Assembly (NCBI RefSeq): GCF_030812475.1
Contig: NZ_JAUSSR010000007.1
Span: forward strand, 248,001 to 312,000
Length of the DNA stretch: 64,000 nucleotides
Reading direction: 5' to 3'
From: Pseudomonas lini
Lineage (GTDB): Bacteria > Pseudomonadota > Gammaproteobacteria > Pseudomonadales > Pseudomonadaceae
The translations under genes were made by a program, and so were the position numbers. The notes beneath the pieces were generated by a model. The model was given only the letters and a program-made list of their open reading frames with translations, was not told the DNA's origin and did no database searches. This document shows, piece by piece, positions 35,967 through 44,939 of this stretch. Each line of letters starts with the position of its first letter. The stretch's first letter is position 1.

Positions 35967-38900
35967 TCAACGGAAATCCCGGCTGCGCACGCTGATGCCG
36001 TCGAGCAACGGGCTCAGGTCGCTCAAGCGTCCGGCAATCAGGTGGCGCACCTCGCCTTCCTTTTCCCAGCGCCCGTCGACCTTGAGCAACTGCGAGCCGA
36101 CCAGCACCTGTCGCTGCCGGTCGGCCAGGTCGCGCCAGACCACTACGTTGACGTTGCCGAACTCGTCTTCCAGGGTGACGAAGGTCACGCCACTGGCGGT
36201 GCCCGGGCGTTGTCGGCCGGTCACCAGTCCGGCCACGCTGACCGGTCGGCCATGTTCGACCGCCATGAGCTCTTTCGAACTGCGGCAACGCCGGGCTTTC
36301 AATTCACCGCGCAGCAAGGCCAGCGGATGCGGGCCGAGGGTGGTGCCGACACTGTTGTAATCGGCCAGCAGGTCCTCGCCCACGGTCGGTTTGGGCAACG
36401 ACACCGCGTCTTCCTCCTGGCTCGGCAGCCCGGCAAACAAGCCGAGCTGTTTCTGCACCCCCGCCACCTCCCAGCGCGCCCGATGCCGGTCGCCGGCCAG
36501 CCCGCGCAGCGCCCCGGCATCGGCCAGCTGTTCCTGGGCACGGGCATCGAGTCGCGCCCGTTCGCCGAGGTCGGCAACGTCGATGAATATCCCCTTCGCA
36601 CGTGCCGCTTCGATACGCCGGGCATCGTCCTCGCGAAACCCCTTGATCATCCGCAAGCCCATGCGAATCGCCGGCTGCGCACCGCTGATCGACTCCAGAC
36701 TGCAGTCCCAGTCGCTGGCCCGCACGTCCACCGGGCGAATCTGCAAATGGTGCCGGCGCGCGTCCTGCAGAATCTGGTCCGGGCTGTAGAAACCCATGGG
36801 CCAGCTGTTGATCAGCGCACAGGCGAAGGCCGCCGGTTCGTGGCATTTCAACCAGCAACTGGCGTAGGTCAGCAAGGCAAAACTGGCGGCGTGGGACTCG
36901 GGGAAACCGTAGCTGCCAAATCCCTTGATCTGCTCGAAGATCAGCGCGGCGAACTCGGGCGTGTAGCCATTTTTCTTCATCCCGGCGGCCAGGCGATCCT
37001 TGTGCGGCTCCAGTCCGCCATGGCGTTTCCAGGCAGCCATGGAACGGCGCAACTGATCGGCTTCGCCGGGGCTGTAGTCGGCGGCGACGATGGCGATCTG
37101 CATCACCTGTTCCTGGAACAATGGCACGCCCAGGGTGCGCTTGAGCACCGCCTTCAGTTCCGGGGAGGGATAGGTCTCGGGCTCTTCCTTGTTTCGTCGC
37201 CGCAGATACGGGTGAACCATGCCGCCCTGGATCGGCCCCGGCCGCACGATTGCGACCTCGATCACCAGGTCATAGAAGGTCCGGGGCTTGAGCCTCGGCA
37301 GCATCGACATCTGTGCCCGGGACTCGATCTGGAACACGCCGACGGTGTCGGCATGGCCGATCATGTCGTAGGTCTGCGAATCCTCGGCCGGGATCGTCGC
37401 CAGGCTCAGGTCCAGGTTGCGGTGCCGACGCAAAAGATCAAAACAGCGGCGAATCGCGCTGAGCATGCCCAGGGCCAGAATATCGACCTTGAGCAGCCCG
37501 ACCGCGTCCAGGTCGTCCTTGTCCCACTGGATGATGGTGCGATCGGCCATGGCGGCGTTTTCCACCGGCACCAGGCTGTCCAGGGGCTGCTCGGAAATCA
37601 CGAAACCGCCGGGGTGCTGGGACAGGTGCCGGGGGAAGCCGATCAACTGCCCGGTCAGACTCAGCACCCGGCGCAACACCGGGCTGTCAGGGTCGAAACC
37701 GCCTTCACGCAGGCGCTCCACGGGGGGAGTTTCGTCGTTCCAATGGCCGCAGCAATCGGCCAGGGCATTGACCTGGTCCGGCGGCAACCCCAAGGCCTTG
37801 GCCACGTCGCGCACTGCGCCGGCCGAGTGATAGGTGCTGACCACCGCGGTCAGCGCCGCGCGGGTTCGGCCATAACGCCGGAACACGTACTGCAGGACTT
37901 CTTCACGCCGCTCGTGTTCGAAATCGACGTCGATGTCCGGCGGCTCGTTGCGCTCCCTGGAGAGAAAGCGCTCGAACAACAGCGTGGTGCGATCCGGATC
38001 GATTTCGGTGATGCCCAGGGCAAAGCACACCGCCGAGTTGGCGGCCGAGCCACGGCCCTGACACAGAATCTTCTGCTCGCGGGCGAAACGCACAATGTCG
38101 TGAACCGTGAGGAAGTAGCTTTCGTAGCCCAGCTCGGCGATCAGCTGCAGTTCCTTGTCGATCTGCGCCAGCACCTTGGCCTGGCCTTGTGGCCAGCGCC
38201 AGGCTATGCCCTGTTCCGTCAGCACCCGCAGCCAGGAGGTGGCCGTGTGCCCCTCGGGCACCAGCTCCCGAGGGTACTGATATCGCAACTGGCCGAGGTC
38301 GAACGTGCAGCGCCGGGCGATGTTCAGCGTTTCGTCGAGCAATGCTTGCGGATACAGATCACCCAAGGCATCGAGGCTGCGCAGATGGCGCTCGCCATTG
38401 GGATGCAAGCGCAACCCGGCCTCGGCCACCGGCAGGTGATGACGGATCGCGGTCATGGTGTCCTGCAAGGCGCGCCGCCCGCGCGCGTGCATGTGCACAT
38501 CGCCGCTGGCCACCGCCGGGATGCGCAACTCCCTGGCCAGCGCCAGGAGCTGGTTCAGCCGGCGGCTATCGTCCTGGCCGCGATGCAACTGGACCGCCAG
38601 CCACAGCCGCTCGGCGAAGGTCTGCTGCAGCCAGCGACCGTTTTCAAAATCATCGACCGCGTCCGGTACCCACAACACCAACAGTCCCGGCATTGGCTCG
38701 CTGAAGTCTTCGCGCAGCACCTGATACTGGCCTTTCTGCGTGCGGCGCCGGGCCTGGGTAATCAGTCGGCACAGGGCCTGGTAGCCCTCGAGATTTTCTA
38801 CCAGCAGCACCAGTTTCGGGCCATTTTCGATGCGGATTTCACTGCCGATGATCAGCGGCAGCTCCACGGAGCTGGCTGCTTGCCAGGCGCGGACAATGCC

Positions 38901-39041
38901 CGACAGGGTGCACTCGTCGGTGATTGCCAACGCTTGATAGCCCTGCTTTTTCGCCCGCTGGAAGAGCTCGAGGGCACTGGACGCACCGCGCTGGAAACTG
39001 AAGTTCGACAGGCAGTGCAGCTCGGCATAGTCGATGGTCAT
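35967..39041 (-). CDS. dnaE2: Error-prone DNA polymerase III alpha subunit DnaE2 (ImuC)
   Basis: A 1024-residue C-family polymerase used for translesion synthesis under SOS. The PHP domain begins at once (YAELHCLSNFSFQRG). The catalytic aspartates lie in PPDIDVDFEHERRE, and the fingers region includes GRGSAANSAVCF. The OB-fold near the C-terminus (VSVAGLVTGRQRPGTASG) is intact. The ATG at 39041 overlaps the imuB stop (ATGA); ORF extension to 39062 is not needed. It is the last gene of the lexA2-imuA-imuB-dnaE2 operon. Confidence 0.95.
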   Translation of the reverse strand: MTIDYAELHCLSNFSFQRGASSALELFQRAKKQGYQALAITDECTLSGIVRAWQAASSVELPLIIGSEIRIENGPKLVLLVENLEGYQALCRLITQARRRTQKGQYQVLREDFSEPMPGLLVLWVPDAVDDFENGRWLQQTFAERLWLAVQLHRGQDDSRRLNQLLALARELRIPAVASGDVHMHARGRRALQDTMTAIRHHLPVAEAGLRLHPNGERHLRSLDALGDLYPQALLDETLNIARRCTFDLGQLRYQYPRELVPEGHTATSWLRVLTEQGIAWRWPQGQAKVLAQIDKELQLIAELGYESYFLTVHDIVRFAREQKILCQGRGSAANSAVCFALGITEIDPDRTTLLFERFLSRERNEPPDIDVDFEHERREEVLQYVFRRYGRTRAALTAVVSTYHSAGAVRDVAKALGLPPDQVNALADCCGHWNDETPPVERLREGGFDPDSPVLRRVLSLTGQLIGFPRHLSQHPGGFVISEQPLDSLVPVENAAMADRTIIQWDKDDLDAVGLLKVDILALGMLSAIRRCFDLLRRHRNLDLSLATIPAEDSQTYDMIGHADTVGVFQIESRAQMSMLPRLKPRTFYDLVIEVAIVRPGPIQGGMVHPYLRRRNKEEPETYPSPELKAVLKRTLGVPLFQEQVMQIAIVAADYSPGEADQLRRSMAAWKRHGGLEPHKDRLAAGMKKNGYTPEFAALIFEQIKGFGSYGFPESHAASFALLTYASCWLKCHEPAAFACALINSWPMGFYSPDQILQDARRHHLQIRPVDVRASDWDCSLESISGAQPAIRMGLRMIKGFREDDARRIEAARAKGIFIDVADLGERARLDARAQEQLADAGALRGLAGDRHRARWEVAGVQKQLGLFAGLPSQEEDAVSLPKPTVGEDLLADYNSVGTTLGPHPLALLRGELKARRCRSSKELMAVEHGRPVSVAGLVTGRQRPGTASGVTFVTLEDEFGNVNVVVWRDLADRQRQVLVGSQLLKVDGRWEKEGEVRHLIAGRLSDLSPLLDGISVRSRDFR

Positions 39042-40453
39042 GCGAACCAGCCCTGCAGCCACAACGGGCCGTCTTCACCCACCGCCCGCCAGGCCCAGCC
39101 CTGCTGGCCGGAGCGGGTTTCGATCAGGTAGTAATCCCGGCGCACGTCGGCGCCGTCCCACCAGCCGGACTCGATGCGTTCCGGTCCCATGAGAATGCGC
39201 GTCGAACCTTCGTGGACCGCCAAGGGTTCGGTCAGCAACCAGCCCGGGCGCTGCACGCCCGACACCCCTGCACAGGGCTGGTTGTCGACACCGGCCTGCC
39301 ACGCGCACTCCGGCCGGTGATCGGCCTGGAACCGCAAGCCCTGCACCGCGTCATCCCCGAGCCGCGCGCGCAGGCGTTCGCGCAGTTGCTCCCAGGGCAA
39401 GGACTGCTGCGGGCGGTCGTCGAACAGTTCCTGGTACTGGGGAACGAAGGCCGGCAAGTCTTCGGCGCGCAAGCGAAAACCGCGCACCGGGGCCTCGACC
39501 TGGACCTGTTCCAGCCGACCCCGGGCCAGTTCGAAGAGCATCGCCGGATCGCGCTCGGCGCTGAGCAGGCCGACCTTGATCACGCTGTCCGGCAGCCCGG
39601 CGTGTTCCAGGTGCAGGTCAAAGCGCTGCACGCCGCTGTCCCGGCCACAGAGGAAAGCAGCAAGATCACAGGTCAGGCGGCGTAACGGAAACAGCAGGGC
39701 CTGATGGGACTGCACATCGAAATTGAGCTCGATGCGCACATCGAAGCGGTCCGGCGGCAAGTAGAATGCCAGCGCCAGGCGACGGGTGCCCAGCAAGGCA
39801 TCCAGGTGCTTGAGCACCTGGGCCTCGAAACGCCGGGCCAGACTCTGCCGGGGCAACGCCTGCACCTGGCTCAGGGTGCGCAACCCCATGCGCGACAACG
39901 CCGTGGCGACTCCCGCCTCCAACCCGATGCGGTCAATAGGCAACTGCCCCAGGTGAGCCTGCAAGGCTTGATCGTCGGGCACCACCAGACCGTCATAGGC
40001 ATTGGCCAATACCCGCGCCGCCACCGGGTTGGGCGCGGCAACGATGCGGTGGCGAAACCCCAGCTCGCCGAGTTCGGCGCGCAAGCGTGCTTCGAAGTGT
40101 GGCCAGGGCCCGAACAACCCCAGGCTGGATTCGATTTCAAACACCACCGCCCGCGGGTAATGCACGCTGACCTGGGAGCTGAACCGATAGGCCCAGGCAG
40201 CGAGAAACTGCTGCCATTGCTCGATCTCGGCAGCGTCATATTCGGCTGTGACAAAGCCCTTGCTCAGGGCCTGGGCAGCCGTCATCGATTGACCCGGACG
40301 CAAGCCCAGCGCCCGCGCCGAAGCGTTGACCGCCTGCAACACCCGACGCTGGGCCGGGCCGCTCAGCAGCGCCAGCGGTTCATCGGGATCGGCGCGCTGA
40401 CGCAGGACCGCGTCCAGCGCCAATTGCGGGAAGAGAATGCACACCCAGCGCAT
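39038..40453 (-). CDS. imuB: ImuB, Y-family polymerase-like accessory protein
   Basis: A 471-residue protein of the Y-family polymerase fold. The N-terminus MRWVCILFPQLALDAVL lacks the catalytic DxD-type residues of active Y-polymerases, as is known for ImuB, which acts as a clamp-binding hub for DnaE2. The helix-hairpin-helix area contains GLRTLSQVQALPRQSLARRF. The start at 40453 is chosen by homology-like pattern; the frame extends upstream to 40849 without family resemblance. Its stop overlaps the dnaE2 start. Confidence 0.93.
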   Translation of the reverse strand: MRWVCILFPQLALDAVLRQRADPDEPLALLSGPAQRRVLQAVNASARALGLRPGQSMTAAQALSKGFVTAEYDAAEIEQWQQFLAAWAYRFSSQVSVHYPRAVVFEIESSLGLFGPWPHFEARLRAELGELGFRHRIVAAPNPVAARVLANAYDGLVVPDDQALQAHLGQLPIDRIGLEAGVATALSRMGLRTLSQVQALPRQSLARRFEAQVLKHLDALLGTRRLALAFYLPPDRFDVRIELNFDVQSHQALLFPLRRLTCDLAAFLCGRDSGVQRFDLHLEHAGLPDSVIKVGLLSAERDPAMLFELARGRLEQVQVEAPVRGFRLRAEDLPAFVPQYQELFDDRPQQSLPWEQLRERLRARLGDDAVQGLRFQADHRPECAWQAGVDNQPCAGVSGVQRPGWLLTEPLAVHEGSTRILMGPERIESGWWDGADVRRDYYLIETRSGQQGWAWRAVGEDGPLWLQGWFA

Positions 40454-40460
40454 GGCAACC

Positions 40461-41078
40461 TCAATGCCCCACCGGGAAGGCAATCGGCGCCGAACGCGCC
40501 AACCCGCCCCGGCACTTGAGCACCCGCAATTGCGCAGGCTTGGCATCAATGGCGATGCGCAGGGCGGCGGGTGAAGGGTTGATGGCCTCATGGATCGAGC
40601 GGTAGGCGAATGCCAGGGTCGAGCCGGTTTCCGCCGCCACCTGCAAGCGGCGCAAGGCGCGGTCATCGGCCTTGTGCGGCCAGCACAACACCGCACCGCA
40701 ACTGCCCGAACGCAAGCATTGTTCCGCCGCCCACAGCGCATCGCGCTCGCTGGCCTGGATGATCGACAACTGGCGCAGATCAACCCCGGCGTTCTGCCAC
40801 GCCTGGGGATACGGCACGTAGGGCGGCGCCACCAGCACGATGCGTTCACCCGCCGCCGACAACCGCGCCAGCACCGGCCACACCAGTCGCAACTCGCCGA
40901 CGCCCTGCCCGGCCAGGAGGATTTCAGTCAACGCCGCTTCCGGCCAGCCGCCCGTGGGCAAGGCCGCATCCAGCGCGGCATGCCCGGTGGGTTGCGGGCT
41001 GGCGGCGGGTGGCGCAGCTCGCCCGCGCCAGACCTGGCCGCCATTGAACAGCGTATCCAACGCAACGACGGCGCCCAT
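40461..41078 (-). CDS. imuA: ImuA, RecA-like mutagenesis protein
   Basis: A 205-residue RecA/SulA-like protein. Typical blocks are FNGGQVWRGRA at the start, HAALDAALPTGGWPEAALTE and a central LVWPVLARLSAAGERIVLVAPP. The start ATG at 41078 overlaps the lexA2 stop in an ATGA junction. It works with ImuB and DnaE2 in SOS-induced mutagenesis. Confidence 0.93.
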   Translation of the reverse strand: MGAVVALDTLFNGGQVWRGRAAPPAASPQPTGHAALDAALPTGGWPEAALTEILLAGQGVGELRLVWPVLARLSAAGERIVLVAPPYVPYPQAWQNAGVDLRQLSIIQASERDALWAAEQCLRSGSCGAVLCWPHKADDRALRRLQVAAETGSTLAFAYRSIHEAINPSPAALRIAIDAKPAQLRVLKCRGGLARSAPIAFPVGH

Positions 41079-41695
41079 CACCCTTGCCTCACCAGGCCGC
41101 AGAACACCCCTTCGATGGCCAGGTCCTGATCGGCACGAACGATGATCGGGAGATAGGCCGGGTTGCGCGGCAACAGGCGAACGGCATCGCCGACCCGCTC
41201 GAAACGCTTGATGGTGACTTCCCCGTCCAGTCGGGCCACGACGATCTGGCCGTTGACGGCCTCCGGATTGCGATGCACACCCACCAGGTCACCGTCGAGA
41301 ATGCCGTCCTCGATCATCGAGTCGCCCCGGACCCGCAGCATGTAGTCCGGCACCCGGGAGAACATCGACGGGTCGAGCAGCAAGCGGCTGTGCACCTCGG
41401 CATCCGCGCCGATCGGCGCCCCCGCCGCCACCCGGCCGAGCACCGCAATGTCCAGCAGCTCGGGCCGCGCCGGTTGCCCGAGCAAACGAATGCCCCGGGC
41501 CTGATGCGCATTGACCTCGATGAAACCGGCTTCGGTCAGCGCCAGCACATGCTTGCGCGCCACGCTGCGCGAGGCGAAACCGAACGCCTCGCTGATTTCA
41601 GCGAGACTCGGGGACTGACCGTGCTCGGCGATTCGCTCGCGGATAAAGGTCAGGATGGCGGTACGGCGGGGGGTTAGAGTCGTCATGGAGTACAT
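41078..41695 (-). CDS. lexA2: LexA2 repressor
   Basis: A 205-residue SOS repressor. The winged-helix region is residues about 5-70. The self-cleavage site is Ala91-Gly92 (in RVAAGAPIG), the catalytic Ser126 in RGDSMIEDG and Lys163 in VTIKRFERV, so auto-cleavage is possible. Its position ahead of imuA-imuB-dnaE2 marks it as the second LexA of pseudomonads. I use the ATG at 41695 (AAAGAG upstream); ATG 41686 would give a 202-residue form. A palindromic operator covers the start region, so the gene represses itself and the cassette. Confidence 0.93.
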   Translation of the reverse strand: MYSMTTLTPRRTAILTFIRERIAEHGQSPSLAEISEAFGFASRSVARKHVLALTEAGFIEVNAHQARGIRLLGQPARPELLDIAVLGRVAAGAPIGADAEVHSRLLLDPSMFSRVPDYMLRVRGDSMIEDGILDGDLVGVHRNPEAVNGQIVVARLDGEVTIKRFERVGDAVRLLPRNPAYLPIIVRADQDLAIEGVFCGLVRQG

Positions 41696-41703
41696 TTGTA
41701 CTC
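41688..41703. promoter_or_regulatory. LexA2-type SOS box over the lexA2 start
   Basis: GAGTACATTTGTACTC is a perfect 6-bp-arm palindrome with 4-base spacer. It resembles the GTAC-N4-GTGC consensus I recall for Pseudomonas putida LexA2, unlike the CTGT-N8-ACAG box of LexA1. It covers the start codon at 41695 or lies just upstream of ATG 41686. Confidence 0.82.
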
Positions 41704-41727
41704 TTTTGGTGTTTTCCTGGCAAGCAT

Positions 41728-41813
41728 CTGTAGGAGCTGGCTTGCCAGCAAAGGCGGCCGAAAGATCATCACAAGGCTCAAGGACGCCTTCGCTGGCAAG
41801 CCAGCTCCTACAG
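41728..41813. repeat. REP doublet
   Basis: CTGTAGGAGCTGGCTTGCCAG and the inverted CTGGCAAGCCAGCTCCTACAG separated by about 40 bases. It lies between the SOS operon promoter and the end of the DUF971 gene. Confidence 0.9.
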
Positions 41814-41815
41814 GT

Positions 41816-42091
41816 TCAGGTGAGTCCTGAGAGATAGGGCCATGGGTAGATCCCGCGTTCGTGGCCGTCGCTGAAGATCAGTTGCAGGCCGTAGCCTTGC
41901 TGGTTGAGTTCGATCACGCGGATGCGCTCATCGACTTTCACCGTCAAGCCTTGCAACCGAAACGCCCGGCACTGCGAGCAAGGGCACTGACGTCGCAACT
42001 CGGCATGATCCAGCAACTGTTCACGACCATCCGGCCAGTTCAACCGCAGTTGCTGCTTGCTCCGGGAATTGCCAATCGCAACCGGGTTCAT
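41816..42091 (-). CDS. DUF971 protein
   Basis: A 91-residue protein with the DUF971 layout: LRLNWPDGREQLLDHAELR, the cysteine cluster C36-x-C38-x2-C41 in QCPCSQC, and the closing HERGIYPWPYL. The family resembles the N-terminal zinc-binding domain of gamma-butyrobetaine hydroxylase and is reported in iron-sulfur or redox contexts. It overlaps the HEAT gene by 4 bases and ends the transporter operon. Confidence 0.9.
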   Translation of the reverse strand: MNPVAIGNSRSKQQLRLNWPDGREQLLDHAELRRQCPCSQCRAFRLQGLTVKVDERIRVIELNQQGYGLQLIFSDGHERGIYPWPYLSGLT

Positions 42092-43050
42092 TGCAGCTGA
42101 CCCAAGGCTATGCGCGCGGCCTTGCGCACTTCCGGATCGCCATCATCCTGTGCCGCCTGCAAGGGTGCGATGGCGCCTTTATCGTGCAACTCGCCGAGGG
42201 CCAGCGCGGCTTCCTTGCGCAGGTTGCTGATGCGGTGGCCGAGGGTTTCGATCAGCGCGTCGAGGGCCGGAACGTAGCGCAAGCGGCCGAGGCTGCGGGT
42301 GGCGCGCAGGCGCACTTGCCAGTAATCGTCGCCCAAGGCGTCGACCAGCGCCGGCCCGGCGTCGACGTGCCCGACCTTGCCCAGGGTGGTGGCAGCCTCT
42401 TCGCGCACTTGCCAGGCCTGGTCCTGCAAGGCCTGGCGAAGCGCTGGCAGCACCTGTGCGTCGGACGCCAGGCCCAAGGCCCCGGTGGCGGCGCGGCGCA
42501 CTTCAGTGTCCGGATCGGCACTGGCCGATCGGGCCAGCGCCGGCAAGGCATCGAGCTGCTTGAGCCAACCGAGGACGCCGACGGCTTCGCGGCGAACGCT
42601 GGCGTCTGCATCATTCAGCGCCGCCACAGCCGCTTGGGCAGCATCGGGAAAGCGCAACTCGCGCAAGGCCCTGAACGCGGCAATGCGTACACTGATGTCG
42701 GCGTGCCCGGTCCACGGCAGAATCACCCGGCCCGCCGCTTCGCTCTTGAGCAGGCTGAGGCTTTGCGCCGCAGCGGCCTGCACCGCCTGAGCGGGGTCGG
42801 TCAGGGCCTGGCACAGTGCTTCGACCACGGGCTCGTCCTCCCAGGCTTCCAGCAGCCGTGCCGCTTCGGCGCGGACCTCTTCGGTCGGGTCTTCAGCCAG
42901 CCGGTTGACCAGCCACAGCAGGCCATCCGGTTCCTCGAGATCGGCCAGTTCGATCAGGGCAATCCGCCGCACTCCGGGGTCTTCATCGATAAGGCGCGGT
43001 TGCAGGGCAAGAATGTCGTCGTTATCGGTTACATCGAATAGAGAGGTCAT
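42088..43050 (-). CDS. HEAT-repeat (PBS-lyase type) protein
   Basis: A 320-residue protein composed of about ten 30-residue HEAT/PBS-lyase repeats (for example VRRAATGALGLASDAQVLPA and VREEAATTLGKVGHVDAGPA). There is no signal peptide. It overlaps the ABC ATPase gene and the DUF971 gene by 4 bases each. HEAT scaffolds of this kind often assist cofactor or phycobilin attachment or protein assembly; here the link to a flavoprotein and ferredoxin suggests an assembly role, which is inference. Confidence 0.9.
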   Translation of the reverse strand: MTSLFDVTDNDDILALQPRLIDEDPGVRRIALIELADLEEPDGLLWLVNRLAEDPTEEVRAEAARLLEAWEDEPVVEALCQALTDPAQAVQAAAAQSLSLLKSEAAGRVILPWTGHADISVRIAAFRALRELRFPDAAQAAVAALNDADASVRREAVGVLGWLKQLDALPALARSASADPDTEVRRAATGALGLASDAQVLPALRQALQDQAWQVREEAATTLGKVGHVDAGPALVDALGDDYWQVRLRATRSLGRLRYVPALDALIETLGHRISNLRKEAALALGELHDKGAIAPLQAAQDDGDPEVRKAARIALGQLQ

Positions 43051-43895
43051 AGGGCAAACCGCGGCAGTTTATTTTCAGGGGGAAGTCCGAGAGGGTTCAG
43101 GCGCGGCAGCTGCCGACCGTCTTCGTGACGCAGCAACTCGAGGCAATGACGCTTCGAGCGGGAGAACGCGTGGCTCGTCACCAGTTCGGTGGTGCGTGGC
43201 CGGGGGAAATCCAGGCGCAGGTCTTCGATGATCCGCCCCGGGCGCGAACTCATCACCAGCAACCGATCGGCGAGGAACAGCGCCTCGTCGATGTCATGGG
43301 TGACGAAAACCACCGTGGTGCGGATGCGCGTCCAGATATCCAGCAACAGTTCCTGCATGTTCAACCGGGTCAGGGCATCGAGGGCGCCGAAAGGCTCGTC
43401 CATCAGCAACAGCCGTGGTCGATTGATCAGCACCCTGGCGATTTCCACCCGCTGCTGCATGCCGCCGGACAGTTGATCGGGCCAGCGCTCGGCAAAACCT
43501 TCAAGGCCGACCAACGCGAGGATTTCGTCGGCGGCCCGGTGCCGTTCGGCTTTGCCGATGCCACGCATTTTCAGGCCGAAGGCGACGTTGTCGCGCACCG
43601 TGCGCCACGGGAACAGCGTGTGATGCTGGAAGACCATGCCACGCTGAGGTGACGGGCCAGAGACTGGCGCGCCGTCGACGTTCAGGGTGCCGGCATAGCT
43701 TTGCAGATGCCCGGCCAATGCACCGAGCAAGGTCGATTTGCCGCAACCGGACGGTCCGAGAATGCACACGAACTGCCCCGGTTCGATCTGACAGTCCAGG
43801 CCTTGCACCGCTTCGAAGGCGTGTTTGTGTTCGCCAAGGACAATGGACAATTGGCGGATATCGATCCGCCCTTCAGGGGCTTGCATCGCGCTCAT
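43047..43895 (-). CDS. ABC transporter ATPase (SsuB/TauB-like)
   Basis: A 282-residue ATPase of the nitrate/sulfonate/taurine class. Walker A is GPSGCGKSTLL, the signature LSGGMQQRVEIAR, Walker B LLLMDEPFGALD, and the H-loop THDIDEAL. The ATG at 43895 overlaps the stop of the permease gene. The long open frame further upstream lies inside the permease and is not coding. It energises import of the solute bound by the protein at 44940-46346. Confidence 0.92.
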   Translation of the reverse strand: MSAMQAPEGRIDIRQLSIVLGEHKHAFEAVQGLDCQIEPGQFVCILGPSGCGKSTLLGALAGHLQSYAGTLNVDGAPVSGPSPQRGMVFQHHTLFPWRTVRDNVAFGLKMRGIGKAERHRAADEILALVGLEGFAERWPDQLSGGMQQRVEIARVLINRPRLLLMDEPFGALDALTRLNMQELLLDIWTRIRTTVVFVTHDIDEALFLADRLLVMSSRPGRIIEDLRLDFPRPRTTELVTSHAFSRSKRHCLELLRHEDGRQLPRLNPLGLPPENKLPRFAL

Positions 43896-44677
43896 CAGGC
43901 TTTTCCTCGTGGTCGATGCCAGGGCGTGAACAACCCGCCCAGCCGTTTGATCAGCAGACTGCTGCCCATCCCGAGTACGCCGATCAGCAACATGCCGACC
44001 ACGATGTCGGCGTAGTTCTGGATGGTGTAGGACTCCCAGGTGTAATAGCCGATGCCGTACTGGCCGGAGATCATTTCCGCGGTCACCAGGCAGAACCACG
44101 AAGTGCCCATGCCAATGGCGAGGCCAGTGATGATGCTCGGTGCGGCGCCGGGCAGGATCACTTCCAGCAGAATCGCCCGCCGCCCTGCCCCGAGGCTTTT
44201 CGCCGAGGCGATCAGCCGTGGATCGACGCCTTCGACGCCGTGCACCGTGTTGAGCAGGATCGGGAACAGCGCGCCGGTGAAGGTGATGAAGACCATCGAC
44301 AGCTCGGATGACGGGAACATCAGGATTGCCAGCGGAATCCAGGCCACCGCCGGAATCGGGCGCAGGACTTCCAAAGGCGGCAGCAGGAAATCTTCGGCCC
44401 ATTTCGAGCGACCGATGGCCAGGCCCAGGGCGATACCGATGACCAGCGCCGACAGGTAACCGGCAAACACCCGGCCGAGGCTGCTGCTCAGGTGCTGGCC
44501 GAGCTTGCCGGAATCGCCGAGCCCGAGGGCGGCTTCGATCACCGCCAGCGGCGTCGGAACGTTGGCGAAGGTGACAAGGCCGAGGTTCCAGTGACCACTG
44601 GCGGCGAGTTGCCAGAACAGGAGGCAGAGCAGTAGCGAGGCGGCTCTTGGGACCCAACGCAAATATGATCGGTACAC
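43895..44677 (-). CDS. ABC transporter permease (SsuC/TauC-like)
   Basis: A 260-residue inner-membrane protein with about six membrane segments and the EAA-like loop SAKSLGAGRRAILLEVILPG. The start is taken as GTG 44677, preceded by GAGAGGAAG. Extension further upstream passes through REP sequence and is not plausible. It overlaps the ATPase start. Confidence 0.88.
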   Translation of the reverse strand: MYRSYLRWVPRAASLLLCLLFWQLAASGHWNLGLVTFANVPTPLAVIEAALGLGDSGKLGQHLSSSLGRVFAGYLSALVIGIALGLAIGRSKWAEDFLLPPLEVLRPIPAVAWIPLAILMFPSSELSMVFITFTGALFPILLNTVHGVEGVDPRLIASAKSLGAGRRAILLEVILPGAAPSIITGLAIGMGTSWFCLVTAEMISGQYGIGYYTWESYTIQNYADIVVGMLLIGVLGMGSSLLIKRLGGLFTPWHRPRGKA

Positions 44678-44701
44678 AATTCTTCCTCTCAACCTTGAAC
44701 C

Positions 44702-44937
44702 CTGTGGGAGCGAGCTTGCTCGCGATAGCGGTGGGTCAGGCAACAATGATGTCGATTGACACTCCCTCATCGCGAGCAAGCTCGCTCCCACAGTTATCGT
44801 GGGTGAACTCGATATTTTCATACGACTTCCTTCCTTTGTAGGAGCCGGCTTGCCGGCAAAGGCGTCGGACCAGCCAACATCATTGTTGAATGTCAGACCG
44901 CATTCGCGAGCAAGCGGGCTCCTACAAAGGGCTTCAG
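44702..44937. repeat. Two REP doublets in tandem
   Basis: The first (44702-44793) has arms of the GCGAGCTTGCTCGC subtype. The second (44835-44937) is chimeric: its left arm is GCCGGCTTGCCGGC and its right arm CGCGAGCAAGCGGGCTCC, from two subtypes. Both lie between the binding-protein and permease genes of one apparent operon and may lower expression of the downstream genes relative to the binding protein (inference). Confidence 0.88.
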
Positions 44938-44939
44938 GG

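Noticed and set aside
35844..39131. A 1095-codon open frame on the plus strand
   Set aside because: It is antisense to dnaE2 over its whole length, has low-complexity Arg/Gln/His-rich content and no family motifs; a by-product of high-GC codon bias.
43896..44657. N-terminal extension of the ABC ATPase
   Set aside because: It overlaps the permease in a different frame with no family resemblance.
44702..44937. Possible CRISPR-like array, because similar units recur
   Set aside because: The units are inverted REP pairs with unequal spacing, not direct repeats with constant spacers.
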